DNA of 64,000 nucleotides from Alphaproteobacteria bacterium (GCA_030427405.1 JAUHXK010000002.1:1-64000), one strand, 5' to 3'; positions 46,113-54,674 are shown, numbered from the stretch's first letter. The notes: generated from the sequence alone by a model not told the origin. Translations and numbers: made by a program.

Positions 46113-46307
46113 ATGATGGTTTCCGCGCCCATACCGGGCCGGGATGAAAAGGGAACACGGTGCGGTCAAAACCGGAAAGCCGGAAATGACCAAAGCCGCG
46201 ACTGCCCCCGCAACTGTAAGCGGTGAGCAATGCCGAAATTACCACTGGCCAGCAGGCCGGGAAGGTCGGCAAAGCAACGACCCGCAAGTCAGGAGACCTG
46301 CCATCAA
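46113..46307 (+). promoter_or_regulatory. Cobalamin (B12) riboswitch
   Basis: The B12 box GCCGCGACTGCCCCCGCAAC and following CTGTAAGCGG are clear (46195-46222), with the AGGGAACACGGTGC segment upstream and the closing GTCAGGAGACCTGCC near 46288. P1 forms from GATGG (46115-46119) and CCATC (46301-46305). A TTGACT element at 46079-46084 is a plausible -35, placing the start close to 46113. It precedes a single small gene at 46409. Confidence 0.95.
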
Positions 46308-46384
46308 ACGCGAAACTGAAACTCGGGCGGGGTGTCCGGGCAGGGTCTGACCGCAGTGTTCGGGTCTTCCTGTGCCAGATACGT

Positions 46385-46404
46385 CGCCCCCTGCGCGGAG
46401 GGCG
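46385..46404 (+). promoter_or_regulatory. Ribosome-binding-site hairpin of the riboswitch expression platform
   Basis: CGCCC (46385-46389) pairs with GGGCG (46400-46404), burying the GGAGGG ribosome-binding site of the gene at 46409. A translational OFF state controlled by the upstream aptamer is inferred; no T-tract terminator is seen in the leader. Confidence 0.6.
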
Positions 46405-46408
46405 CTCG

Positions 46409-46816
46409 ATGAACTGGTCAACACAATCCCATATTTTCACCGCGACCGTGTGCCAGCACACCGGGGCCCCCTGCCCCGCGCTGGCCCGGCTGGCTCGGGC
46501 CGTGGCACGCGCGCTGGAAGCAGCAGCACCCGTCACACAGGCAGATTTCGAAATCGAAGGCAGCAGCGAACTGACACATTGTGCCGACGGGTGCATGGCG
46601 GCGTTCAGGGCAACCCACCAGATGATCCGCATATTCTGCGGCACCCAGGCCGGTGCAAACTGCGCAAAGATGGACCGATACGCCGATATGATGTTCAGCG
46701 GGCACGACGCGCCCCTGCCGTCAGGAACATTGGCGCACCCACCCTGCGCCATGCTTCAGGTGCAACCCCTCAGCACCCAGCGACCCGTGGAAATTGCGGC
46801 GGCCCCTCCGCCGTGA
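46409..46816 (+). CDS. Small Cys-rich protein, thioredoxin-like ferredoxin/DUF1636-like, under B12 control
   Basis: The product has 135 residues and no signal peptide. Cysteines are placed as in thioredoxin-like 2Fe-2S ferredoxins: TVCQHTGAPC near the N-terminus, CADGC (about 59-63) in the position of the C-x3-C pair, and further FCG and CAK. I link it to the DUF1636-type proteins seen in B12 and cobalt contexts, but that call is tentative. GGAGGG precedes the ATG, in a predicted sequestering hairpin. The gene ends one base before the convergent phosphatase gene. No cobalamin synthesis or transport gene is in the window. Confidence 0.6.
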   Translation: MNWSTQSHIFTATVCQHTGAPCPALARLARAVARALEAAAPVTQADFEIEGSSELTHCADGCMAAFRATHQMIRIFCGTQAGANCAKMDRYADMMFSGHDAPLPSGTLAHPPCAMLQVQPLSTQRPVEIAAAPPP

Positions 46817-46817
46817 C

Positions 46818-47321
46818 TTAGAAAGCCACGCGGGCGCCGGCGGGCGCCAAGGCCCAGTTCATCTGTTCCTCGGTCTCGACGGCACAGATTCGCACCTTGC
46901 GCAGACGCTTCAGCGCGGCCTCTGATGGCTCGCCGCATTCGACCATCAGCCGCAGCACAACCATTCCTGAGCGTCCGCACCCGCCGCGACAATGCACCAA
47001 CACGCGCCCACCACCCGACAAGGCGTGACGCGCCGCCGCGCTGACCTCGGACCATGATTCTTGAACGGCCGGGCCCGGTGCGCCAAAATCATCGACCGGC
47101 AGATGCGCCCAGCGGCTGGCACGGCTCTGAATGTCGCTGCCGAAATTCTGCGCGCCGTCCTGAAGCATTTCAACTTCGGTGGTCGTAGATATCACCAATC
47201 CCGGTTTCCAGGCCGAAATCAGATCAAGATCACCCGGATAATCACCGCTCCGGCCCGGCATGGAGGTCAACGCAAGCGTACCGCCCCCGACCTGCAGCGC
47301 GTAGATCACCAGTTGTGACAT
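46818..47321 (-). CDS. Protein tyrosine/dual-specificity phosphatase-like protein
   Basis: The product has 167 residues from the ATG at 47321. The P-loop HCRGGCGRSG (H-C-x5-R-S/T pattern) and the general-acid region HLPVDDFGAPG upstream indicate a cysteine-dependent phosphatase of the dual-specificity type. The start is uncertain because neither this ATG nor one 15 bases upstream has a good ribosome-binding site. Targets are unknown. It is divergent from dnaX. Confidence 0.8.
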   Translation of the reverse strand: MSQLVIYALQVGGGTLALTSMPGRSGDYPGDLDLISAWKPGLVISTTTEVEMLQDGAQNFGSDIQSRASRWAHLPVDDFGAPGPAVQESWSEVSAAARHALSGGGRVLVHCRGGCGRSGMVVLRLMVECGEPSEAALKRLRKVRICAVETEEQMNWALAPAGARVAF

Positions 47322-47493
47322 CAGGCCCACCCCCATCAAACTCGTTACTGTCAAAATCAACCTTTGAAACCTGTTCTGACATTTTTACGCGGATCGGGGC
47401 GTTTTCCAAAATGAAAAACGTCGCCCTGTGCAGTGGACGCCAGAGACTGGCGCCTCTACGCTGGCTCGACAGGACGAATCCGCCAGAGCAGAC

Positions 47494-49260
47494 ATGACCG
47501 ACACGCCAACCAAAGCCTACCAGGTTCTTGCCCGTAAATACCGCCCGGAAACCTTTGCCGATCTCGTCGGCCAGGATGCCATGGTGCGCACCCTGAAAAA
47601 CGCGTTCGAAGCGGACCGTATTGCGCAGGCCTTTATCATGACCGGCATCCGGGGCACCGGCAAGACAACCACCGCGCGGATCATCGCCAAGGGGATGAAC
47701 TGTATCGGCCCCGACGGCACCGGCGGCCCCACGACCGAACCCTGTGGGCAATGCGAACATTGCCTGGCCATCATGGAAGGCCGTCATGTCGACGTGATGG
47801 AAATGGACGCCGCCAGCCGCACCGGTGTGAACGACATCCGCGAGATCATCGACAGCGTCCGCTATCGCGCCGCCAGCGCGCGCTACAAGATCTACATCAT
47901 CGACGAGGTTCACATGTTGTCGACCAGCGCGTTCAACGCGCTGCTCAAGACGCTGGAAGAACCGCCCGAGCATGTAAAGTTCATCTTCGCCACCACCGAA
48001 ATCCGCAAGGTTCCCGTCACGGTCCTGTCGCGGTGCCAAAGGTTCGACCTGCGCAGGATCGAGCCGGAAGACATGATCGCCCTGCTGAACAAGATAGCTC
48101 AGGCCGAGGGCGCACAGATCGCACAGGACGCGCTGGCGCTGATCACCCGCGCCGCCGAAGGTTCGGCCCGCGATGCGACCTCGCTGCTGGATCAGGCGAT
48201 TTCCCATGGTGCGGGCGAAACCACAGCCGAGCAGGTCCGCGCAATGCTGGGCCTCGCCGACCGGGGGCGGGTGCTGGACCTGACAGACATGATCCTGCGC
48301 GGGGATGCAGCTGGCGCGCTAGCCGAGCTTGGCGGGCAATATGCCGAAGGCGCCGACCCGCTTGCCATATTGCGCGATCTGGCTGAAATCACGCATTGGG
48401 TCTCAGTCGTCAAGATAACGCCCGATGCGGCCGCGGACCCGACGGTTTCCCCCGACGAACGCGCGCGCGGCCTGCAAATGGCCGAGGCCTTGCCGATGCG
48501 GGTGCTGACCCGCATGTGGCAAATGCTGCTCAAGTCGCTTGAAGAGGTCTCGGTCGCGCCCAACACGATGATGGCGGCAGAAATGGCCATCATCCGCCTG
48601 ACCCATGTGGCCGACCTGCCCAGCCCCGAAGACCTGATCCGACGCCTGCAATCGGCACCGCCACCACCGCCGCCGGGCAGCAATGGCACCGGCGTTTCCG
48701 CCAGTACCGACCCGGGCGCGGCTCAGGCCCCGCAACCGCCTTCAGGTGCCTACATATCGGCGCCTCGCAGCACCGGCGGCGCAGCCCCGACAACCGCCCT
48801 GGCACAGGATCTCGACGCCGCGCTGGCGCGTTATCCGACATTTGACCACGTGATCGAACTGATCCGGTCCAACCGCGATGTCAAACTGCTGGTCGAGGTC
48901 GAAAACGGCATCCGCCTTGTGTCCTACCAACCCGGGCGCATCGAATTCACCCCGACAGATCAGGCCCCGACCGACCTGGCTCAGCGCCTCGGCGCATCCT
49001 TGCAACGATGGACTGGCAACAGATGGGCCATTTCCGTTGTATCCGACGGCCAGGCCCCAACCATCGCCGAGATCCGCGACGCCGCCGAACTGGCGCTCAG
49101 GGCCCAAGCGCTTGAACACCCGACAGTGCGCGCGGTCCTGGAGCATTTCCCCAAGGCGACAATCACAAGGATCGAAACCCCCGAACAACTTGCCGCCCAG
49201 GTCGAAACCGAGGCCCTGCCCGAGGTCGAAGACGAATGGGACCCGTTTGAGGAGGATTGA
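47494..49260 (+). CDS. dnaX: DNA polymerase III tau/gamma subunit
   Basis: This is the clamp-loader ATPase, 588 residues from the ATG at 47494 (MTDTPTKAYQVLARKYRP). It has Walker A GIRGTGKTTTARI, the zinc-binding Cys cluster ending CGQCEHC, Walker B DEVHML, SRC in VTVLSRCQRFDLRRIEPE and a Pro-rich linker (about residues 388-420). I saw no A-rich slippery site of the E. coli type, so only tau is predicted. The order dnaX-ybaB-recR is a standard one. Confidence 0.96.
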   Translation: MTDTPTKAYQVLARKYRPETFADLVGQDAMVRTLKNAFEADRIAQAFIMTGIRGTGKTTTARIIAKGMNCIGPDGTGGPTTEPCGQCEHCLAIMEGRHVDVMEMDAASRTGVNDIREIIDSVRYRAASARYKIYIIDEVHMLSTSAFNALLKTLEEPPEHVKFIFATTEIRKVPVTVLSRCQRFDLRRIEPEDMIALLNKIAQAEGAQIAQDALALITRAAEGSARDATSLLDQAISHGAGETTAEQVRAMLGLADRGRVLDLTDMILRGDAAGALAELGGQYAEGADPLAILRDLAEITHWVSVVKITPDAAADPTVSPDERARGLQMAEALPMRVLTRMWQMLLKSLEEVSVAPNTMMAAEMAIIRLTHVADLPSPEDLIRRLQSAPPPPPPGSNGTGVSASTDPGAAQAPQPPSGAYISAPRSTGGAAPTTALAQDLDAALARYPTFDHVIELIRSNRDVKLLVEVENGIRLVSYQPGRIEFTPTDQAPTDLAQRLGASLQRWTGNRWAISVVSDGQAPTIAEIRDAAELALRAQALEHPTVRAVLEHFPKATITRIETPEQLAAQVETEALPEVEDEWDPFEED

Positions 49261-49371
49261 CCCCGAACCGGCGCGAAACGATCTCTGCTCTTGTTCGCAA
49301 GCCCGGCAATTGCGATATGTGCCCCACGCACTCACGGCGCGCTGCGCCCCGCAACCAGGAGAAACAACAAA

Positions 49372-49716
49372 ATGCTCAAAGGACTCGGCGGCCTGGGCGA
49401 CATGGCCAAGATGATGAAATCCGCACAGGATCTTCAAACCAAGATGACCGAGATGCAGGAAGAGCTGAACACCATGATGGTCGTCGGCGAATCCGGGGCC
49501 GGTCTGGTCAAGGCGACCGCCACCGCCAAAGGAGAGCTAAAGGGCCTGGACATCGACCCGTCGATCTTCAACAGCGACGACAAGGAAGTGGTCGAAGACC
49601 TGATCCTGGCCGCAATCAAGGACGCCCAGACCAAGGCGACGGAACGGTCGCAGGAAGAAATGGCCAAGCTGACCGAAAGCATGGGTCTGCCCAAGGACAT
49701 CAAACTGCCCTTCTGA
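49372..49716 (+). CDS. YbaB/EbfC family nucleoid-associated protein
   Basis: The product has 114 residues, the family size, beginning [25 protein letters not shown] precedes the ATG, favouring this start over an upstream one. Members form DNA-binding homodimers with tweezer-like helices and are usually encoded between dnaX and recR, as here. Confidence 0.95.
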   Translation: MLKGLGGLGDMAKMMKSAQDLQTKMTEMQEELNTMMVVGESGAGLVKATATAKGELKGLDIDPSIFNSDDKEVVEDLILAAIKDAQTKATERSQEEMAKLTESMGLPKDIKLPF

Positions 49717-49717
49717 T

Positions 49718-49749
49718 CTTCATCTTTTCTCAAATACTCCCGCCGGAGG
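49718..49749 (+). repeat. Short 3' intergenic element, copy 1 (after ybaB)
   Basis: CTTCATCT begins 2 bases past the stop, then eleven bases on comes AAATA followed by the small palindrome CTCC-CGCC-GGAG. The same layout occurs after soeA at 63159. It looks like a small repeated palindromic element. Confidence 0.5.
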
Positions 49750-49777
49750 CGTCTGCCGGCGCCACCCAGGACAGACC

Positions 49778-50371
49778 GTGAGCTCGAACAGCGACATCGA
49801 CAATCTGATCGACCTGATGGCCAAGCTACCGGGCCTCGGCCCGCGCTCGGCCCGTCGCGCCGTTCTGCACCTGATCCGCAAACGCGCCCTGCTGCTGACG
49901 CCCCTGTCGGACGCAATGCAGCAGGTGGCCGCCACGGCACGCGAATGTCTGAATTGCGGCAATGTGGGCACCACGGACATTTGCGATATCTGCAACTCCG
50001 AGGACCGCGCCACCGGAGAGCTTTGCGTGGTTGAAGACGTGGCCGACCTTTGGGCGATGGAACGCGCCGGCGTCTTCAAAGGCCGCTACCACGTACTAGG
50101 CGGCACGCTCTCGGCGCTGGACGGCGTCGGCCCGGACGAGCTGCGCATTCCACGCCTCAAAGATCGGGTCACGGCCGAAAGCATCACCGAGATCATCCTG
50201 GCCTTGAACGCCACAGTCGACGGCCAGACCACCGCCCATTACATCGCCGATCAGCTTGACGGCCAGGTCCGCCTGACCTCATTGGCCCAGGGTGTGCCGA
50301 TTGGCGGAGAGCTGGATTACCTGGATGACGGAACGATCACCGCGGCCCTGCGCGCACGCAAGGAAATCTGA
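49778..50371 (+). CDS. recR: Recombination protein RecR
   Basis: RecR acts with RecO and RecF to load RecA at gaps. It has 197 residues from a GTG start ([20 protein letters not shown]), with the helix-hairpin-helix LPGLGPRSA, a zinc finger ([16 protein letters not shown]) and a Toprim domain ([20 protein letters not shown]). It is the last gene of dnaX-ybaB-recR. Confidence 0.97.
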   Translation: MSSNSDIDNLIDLMAKLPGLGPRSARRAVLHLIRKRALLLTPLSDAMQQVAATARECLNCGNVGTTDICDICNSEDRATGELCVVEDVADLWAMERAGVFKGRYHVLGGTLSALDGVGPDELRIPRLKDRVTAESITEIILALNATVDGQTTAHYIADQLDGQVRLTSLAQGVPIGGELDYLDDGTITAALRARKEI

Positions 50372-50684
50372 CACCGCGCCCGGCAAAAGTGCCTTTGGCA
50401 GGCGCGTTTGCACCAAATCCCGATTACCCCTAGCATGAGTTCAATGTCGTCCCACCTCGGTATCAGACCGGATGCTCAGATTTCTGCAACGAAGCTTGCT
50501 TGGCGTGCCAAAAAGGAAACATGCGTGCCTTAAATGCCGAGGTCAGACCGCGTCGGAAACCGGACCCAAACTGATCGAACGCCCATCGAATTCTGGAAAT
50601 CGGGGACCTAAGGGTTGGTTTCGTGCTTCCGAAGTGTCAAACCTAATGGCAACAAAGCAATTTTCAGGAAGTCCGGAACAGACG
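50372..50684. other. Intergenic region between recR and the exported protein gene
   Basis: This 313-base gap contains a GC-rich imperfect stem just after recR (about 50376-50406) and one 17-codon reading frame (50521-50574, MRALNAEVRPRRK...) with AAAGGAAAC just before its ATG. The latter could be a leader peptide but has no other support. Nothing else was seen. Confidence 0.4.
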
Positions 50685-51173
50685 ATGAAACGCCTTTTTG
50701 CCCTCACGCTCGCTGCCTTTACCGCAACAGCGGCCCTGTCTCAGGACCTTGTCGACAAAGGCTTTGTCGAAGGCTGGAACATCATGATGGACCCCAATCT
50801 GGGCAATGGTTGCCTGATCCAGACGGTCTATCAGGACCTTTCGGTGGTGCGCATCGGCTATGATGCGTTGGACAATCGCGGGTATTTCACGGTGTTCCAT
50901 AAGGGCTGGGGCGACATCGAGCCGGGGAAATCTTATCCGATCCGCTTTGAGCTGGACGGCAAAAGCTTTGACGCCACCGCCATCGGGTTCAAACAGGATC
51001 GCATACCGGGCGCGACGGTGTTCTTCACGGACCGTAATTTCGTTTCCGCAATCGCACAGAACAAGACGATGACAATCTACAATCCCGCTGGCGAACGCGT
51101 TCTGGCCATTGATCTGCATGGCACCGCCAAGGCGCTGGACTACGCGCGCGACTGCCAGAACAAGAAACTCTGA
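50685..51173 (+). CDS. Exported protein of unknown function
   Basis: The product has 162 residues from the ATG at 50685. The N-terminus MKRLFALTLAAFTATAALSQ is a clear signal peptide with cleavage expected near ALSQ/D. The mature domain is mostly beta-stranded and has two cysteines (GNGCLIQ and the C-terminal RDCQNKK) that could form a disulfide. I recognise no family beyond uncharacterised proteins of related bacteria. It is convergent with the RNase T2 gene, sharing no spacer. Confidence 0.75.
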   Translation: MKRLFALTLAAFTATAALSQDLVDKGFVEGWNIMMDPNLGNGCLIQTVYQDLSVVRIGYDALDNRGYFTVFHKGWGDIEPGKSYPIRFELDGKSFDATAIGFKQDRIPGATVFFTDRNFVSAIAQNKTMTIYNPAGERVLAIDLHGTAKALDYARDCQNKKL

Positions 51174-51815
51174 TCACCGAATCGGATCGAAAAGCGCGTC
51201 CGCGGCGGCACAGTCGCGGATCACATCCCGGCCGCACGGCACCGGATCAAGGTCGCGCGAAAGGCACAGCCGGACCTCTTCGATGTATCCCTGCTTGCAG
51301 GTGATTGTGATCATGTCGGCCTCAAGCCCGGGATTGGCTTGCATAAAAGCCTGCTCCACCACCGACGCAGGCAGTTTGACCGCCCTGTCCAATTTGCGAA
51401 AGGCCTCAGGTCGCGCAACAGCTGCATAGGCCTGCCGTGACAAGGCGAAATAATCCGCCGCATTGAGACCCGAGCAGGTTCCGTGTTTCTTCCACTGATG
51501 CCATGCAAGGCCCGCACTGCCCTGAATATCCTCCATCGCGCGGGTCATTGCGCGCGACGGCGGGGCCTCGGGCGTGCGGCAATAAGACGGCCAGCCCTGA
51601 TGAAACTGCGGCCAAAGGCCATGCAGGATCCAACCGTGGTCATGCCGTGCGTCGCACTGGTCTGACCCGCGCGCATCGCCTTCGCGGGCGCACCAGTTGG
51701 GCGACCAGTTGAGCGACAGGACGTAATAGTCGAACACACCCGACTTTTCGCCCTCGGCCAACGCAGCCACTGCGCATAAAGCCCCCAAAACCAACCCCAG
51801 AATCCCTTGGCGCAT
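51174..51815 (-). CDS. Ribonuclease T2 family protein
   Basis: This is a secreted RNase T2 homologue of 213 residues with a signal peptide (MRQGILGLVLGALCAVAALA). The first active-site block is ILHGLWPQ (H65). The second reads WHQWKKHGTC (106-114), in which the residue aligning with the catalytic Glu of the consensus HEWxKHG is Gln (Q107); H111 is kept. Several cysteines for disulfides are present. The start at 51815 is set by the signal peptide; the frame is open 100 codons further upstream without similarity. Confidence 0.9.
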   Translation of the reverse strand: MRQGILGLVLGALCAVAALAEGEKSGVFDYYVLSLNWSPNWCAREGDARGSDQCDARHDHGWILHGLWPQFHQGWPSYCRTPEAPPSRAMTRAMEDIQGSAGLAWHQWKKHGTCSGLNAADYFALSRQAYAAVARPEAFRKLDRAVKLPASVVEQAFMQANPGLEADMITITCKQGYIEEVRLCLSRDLDPVPCGRDVIRDCAAADALFDPIR

Positions 51816-51945
51816 TCGCCTCTTCCCTTCTTGCCCCGCCGCGACTATATAGGCCCCAAGTTCCCCGACAACGGAAACCTGCCCCAAGACCAAGGGGCCG
51901 CCGAATTCCGGCGACGGGACAGATGTATTTAAAGGAGACGGGCTG

Positions 51946-52701
51946 ATGGCAAAACCGCTTATGGCCAAGGCAACAGCCGTATGGCTGGTGGACAACACCA
52001 CGATCAGCTTCAAGCAGATCGCGGATTTCGTAGGTATGCACGAGCTTGAGGTGCAGGGCATCGCGGATGGCGATGTGGCCGCTGGCGTCAAAGGGTTCGA
52101 CCCGATTGCCAACAACCAGCTGACCCAGGAAGAGATTGACGCGGCGCAGGACAGCCCGCTTTACAAGCTGAAACTCAAGTTCAATCCGGCCGCCTCGGGC
52201 GAAGAAAAGCGCCGCGGCCCACGTTATACACCGCTGTCGAAACGGCAGGACCGTCCGAACTCGATCCTGTGGCTGGTCAAGTTCCACCCGGAACTCAGCG
52301 ACGGTCAGATCGCCAAGCTGGTCGGCACCACCAAGCCCACCATCCAGTCGATCCGCGAGCGCACTCATTGGAACATCGCCAACATGCAGCCGATCGACCC
52401 GGTTGCCCTGGGCCTGTGCAAACAATCCGAGCTGGACGCGATCGTGCAGAAAGCCGCAGCCAAGAAAGCCGCCGAGGGCGGCGTCATGAGCGATGATGAG
52501 CGTCGCAAGCTGGTGTCGACCGAACAATCGCTCGAGATGGACAATGCACCCAAGATCCCGTCGGCGATTGAGGGGCTCGAAACATTCTCGCTGTCCAATG
52601 AACCTGACGATGAGAAAGAGGAAGAAGTGGTCGATGCCGACAGCTTCTTCAACCTTCCCAAGGGTGACGGCGACGACGCGGATGAAGATCCCCGCACCTG
52701 A
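51946..52701 (+). CDS. trcR: DUF1013 family cell cycle regulator (TrcR type)
   Basis: The product has 251 residues. It begins MAKPLMAKATAVWLVDNTTI and contains a helix-turn-helix-like region (LSDGQIAKLVGTTKPTIQSI, about 122-141) and an acidic C-terminal tail. This is the DUF1013 family, restricted to alphaproteobacteria and annotated as a cell cycle transcriptional regulator. It is preceded by AGGAGA and followed by a very strong terminator. Confidence 0.9.
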   Translation: MAKPLMAKATAVWLVDNTTISFKQIADFVGMHELEVQGIADGDVAAGVKGFDPIANNQLTQEEIDAAQDSPLYKLKLKFNPAASGEEKRRGPRYTPLSKRQDRPNSILWLVKFHPELSDGQIAKLVGTTKPTIQSIRERTHWNIANMQPIDPVALGLCKQSELDAIVQKAAAKKAAEGGVMSDDERRKLVSTEQSLEMDNAPKIPSAIEGLETFSLSNEPDDEKEEEVVDADSFFNLPKGDGDDADEDPRT

Positions 52702-52710
52702 TCTGGTTTC

Positions 52711-52745
52711 GACCCCGGCCCGACATGGCCGGGGTCGCTTTTTTG
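52711..52745 (+). terminator. Intrinsic terminator after trcR
   Basis: Perfect 10-bp arms GACCCCGGCC and GGCCGGGGTC with a 6-base loop are followed by GCTTTTTTG. The next gene starts 10 bases after the T-tract, so it probably depends on readthrough or a promoter inside trcR. Confidence 0.92.
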
Positions 52746-52755
52746 CAGGTAAGAC

Positions 52756-53145
52756 ATGCTGAACATTTTGTCCGCGATCCTGGGCCCCCACCGGGCCGTT
52801 TCCGTCTATGCCTTCGCCAGAACCAAGGGCCTGGCCCTGGCGGGTGGACTGGCCCTGATCTGTATCGTTGCCGCTTTGCTGTTGCTCAATGATGACGGGA
52901 AACATGAACACGAGGCGTTCATGACGGTGGATGTGCTTTCGGCGACGCCGATCAACGGCGATGCCAAGAACGGCATTATCGCCTCGGTCCGGTTGCCGGA
53001 TGGAACGGCCACGTCGATCACCTCGACCGAGGCCCCCATTGCGCAATCCGTCACCACCAGCGCCTGTGTCGAAAAACGCGTTTATGTCGAAAGCGGCGAA
53101 GCCCGTTATCGGTTCAAGCTGCCGCGCTATTGCGAAAACAGCTGA
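52756..53145 (+). CDS. Single-pass membrane protein of unknown function
   Basis: The product has 129 residues with one membrane helix (about 25-45, GLALAGGLALICIVAALLLL) and a C-terminal domain with a Thr/Ser-rich stretch and two Cys (SACVEK, RYCENS). Orientation is probably N-in, with the C-terminal domain periplasmic. I recognise no family. It lies just after the trcR terminator and is convergent with the permease gene. Confidence 0.65.
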   Translation: MLNILSAILGPHRAVSVYAFARTKGLALAGGLALICIVAALLLLNDDGKHEHEAFMTVDVLSATPINGDAKNGIIASVRLPDGTATSITSTEAPIAQSVTTSACVEKRVYVESGEARYRFKLPRYCENS

Positions 53146-53203
53146 CACCGCGCGGCCCCTGGGGGTGCCGACGCGCGGAAACCAGTCCGGGCGACGGCGC
53201 GAT

Positions 53204-54235
53204 CTACAGCATCTGGAACAGGATACCCGCCACGATGGCGCCGCTGACGCCCAGCCCCAGATAGGTCGCGAAAACCCGCGGCCGGACCAGTGACCACACG
53301 GCCGCCATCGCCGGGATGGAACTGACGGCCCCAGCCACCATGAACGACATTGCGGCCCCCGCGCTCATGCCCTGTTCCATCAACCCCGCCAGCAGAGGCG
53401 GCGCGACGTAGGAGTTCAGGTAGGCAGGCATTCCGACCAGCGCCGCGATGACGATGGGTGCCACACCCTGGCCACCCACGGCCCGCGCGATCAGGTCGGC
53501 AGGAACATAATTCACCAGCAGCGCCTCAAGCACATAGGCCAATGCGAGCCATTTGAGCAGGAACAGGCCGTTGTGAAGAAACTCGGACCGAAAGCGTGCG
53601 CGCCGTTCGGGCACCTGCCAGAATTTCCAATACGGCTTGTCATCCTGTTTGGGTCCGCAGCCGCAACATCCGGCGGGCTTGTATTCGCGCAAGGGCTGGG
53701 CAAAGGCACCGCGCCGCATCAGCAGGCGCACGGCGAATCCTCCGAACAGACCCAGCGCAACGGCGGCCACGGCCTTGCCGATGGCAAAAGGCCACCCCAG
53801 AGCGCCAGCAGTGATCAACAGCGTCGGCGGATCAATCAATGGCGAACTCAGCCAGAATGCCATTACCGCGGACAAGGGCGCACCCAGTGCAAGCAGCCCG
53901 GCAATGAACGGGATGACCTCGCAAGAGCAGAACGGCGCAAGCCCGCCAAACAGCGCCGCCAGCAGGATCATCCGCGTTTCGCGGCCTTCAAAAGCGCGGG
54001 CCACCATCACCTCGGCCCCCGTGGCCTTGAGGTATGACAGCAGCAAAACGGCAAACAGGATATACTGGCCCGTATGTGCCAGAGCCTTGGCCGCGAAGGT
54101 GACGACCGCGACCCAGTTGCCGGGGTCAAAAGCGGCAACCGCAACCAAAAGCGCCACGATCAGCGCCCAGGGCGTCTTGATCAGGTCGATTGCCCCCCGT
54201 GCGAAGGGTTTCGGATTTTGCGAAAGTTCAGCCAT
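53204..54235 (-). CDS. Permease of the DUF318/YraQ (ArsP-like) family
   Basis: This is a 343-residue membrane protein with about 8-10 helices from the start MAELSQNPKPF. The family signature PFCSCEVIPFIAGL (about residue 100) and a second hydrophobic half (MPAYLNSYVAPPLLAGL) are clear. A cytoplasmic loop carries GCCGCGPK, a possible metal-binding Cys cluster. Some family members export methylarsenite, but others are of unknown specificity. Its start overlaps the ArsR stop by 8 bases, giving an ArsR-permease operon. Confidence 0.85.
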   Translation of the reverse strand: MAELSQNPKPFARGAIDLIKTPWALIVALLVAVAAFDPGNWVAVVTFAAKALAHTGQYILFAVLLLSYLKATGAEVMVARAFEGRETRMILLAALFGGLAPFCSCEVIPFIAGLLALGAPLSAVMAFWLSSPLIDPPTLLITAGALGWPFAIGKAVAAVALGLFGGFAVRLLMRRGAFAQPLREYKPAGCCGCGPKQDDKPYWKFWQVPERRARFRSEFLHNGLFLLKWLALAYVLEALLVNYVPADLIARAVGGQGVAPIVIAALVGMPAYLNSYVAPPLLAGLMEQGMSAGAAMSFMVAGAVSSIPAMAAVWSLVRPRVFATYLGLGVSGAIVAGILFQML

Positions 54236-54536
54236 CGTTTGCCACCTTTCCAACCGCATCGGCACAACATTCGCTGAGGATGAACTGTGCCAGTTTCCTC
54301 AACTCGTCAAAACGCGCCCGGTTGATCGTGTGGCGCCCGGCTTTCTCTTGTTCAACGACACCCCCTGCGGACAGAAACCGCAGGTGATGAGCCAGGGTCG
54401 ACGGCGCCATACCCGTACGATCCTTGATTTCACCGACCGTCAGCCCGGCCTTGCCCGCACGTACAAGAGTCTTGAGCACCTGCAAACGCGCTTCGGACCC
54501 CATGGCGGAAAACCCTGCCGCTGCTTCTTCCCACAT
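54228..54536 (-). CDS. ArsR-family metalloregulatory repressor
   Basis: The product has 102 residues from the ATG at 54536, set by GAGGTG upstream. The winged helix-turn-helix is LTVGEIKDRTGMAPSTLAHH with LRFLSAGGVVEQ following. A C-terminal FILSECCADA pair of cysteines could bind metal or arsenical. It lies upstream of and overlaps the permease, so it probably represses that operon through the dyads at 54551-54585. Confidence 0.9.
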   Translation of the reverse strand: MWEEAAAGFSAMGSEARLQVLKTLVRAGKAGLTVGEIKDRTGMAPSTLAHHLRFLSAGGVVEQEKAGRHTINRARFDELRKLAQFILSECCADAVGKVANDG

Positions 54537-54550
54537 GGCAACACCTCTAT

Positions 54551-54585
54551 TAAACCAGTTTTCTAGTTTATTAGTTTCTAAACCA
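54551..54585. promoter_or_regulatory. Candidate ArsR operator
   Basis: AT-rich region just upstream of arsR with two nested dyads: AAACCAG-tttt-CTAGTTT (6 of 7 symmetric) and GTTTA-ttagtttc-TAAAC. It overlaps the expected promoter. Recognition is inferred from position and symmetry. Confidence 0.5.
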
Positions 54586-54629
54586 ACCCCTGTCAATCCC
54601 GCTTGCTGCAGGAATGACGGCGCGGCGCG

Positions 54630-54661
54630 GTAAGTCCAGATTGCCCCCATCATAAGTCCAC
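54630..54661 (-). promoter_or_regulatory. Paired TauR-like boxes upstream of tauR
   Basis: On the minus strand, GTGGACTTAT (complement of 54652-54661) and CTGGACTTAC (complement of 54630-54639) form direct repeats 22 bases apart, 14 bases before the tauR ATG. They match the CTGGACYTAA TauR site as I recall it. Autoregulation is inferred. Confidence 0.65.
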
Positions 54662-54674
54662 CCTATAAAGCGGC

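Noticed and set aside
47494..49260. Programmed frameshift in dnaX
   Set aside because: No A-rich heptamer followed by a stem was seen in the region where E. coli makes gamma.
51816..52115. 100-codon upstream extension of the RNase T2 frame
   Set aside because: It overlaps trcR in antisense and would place the signal peptide internally.
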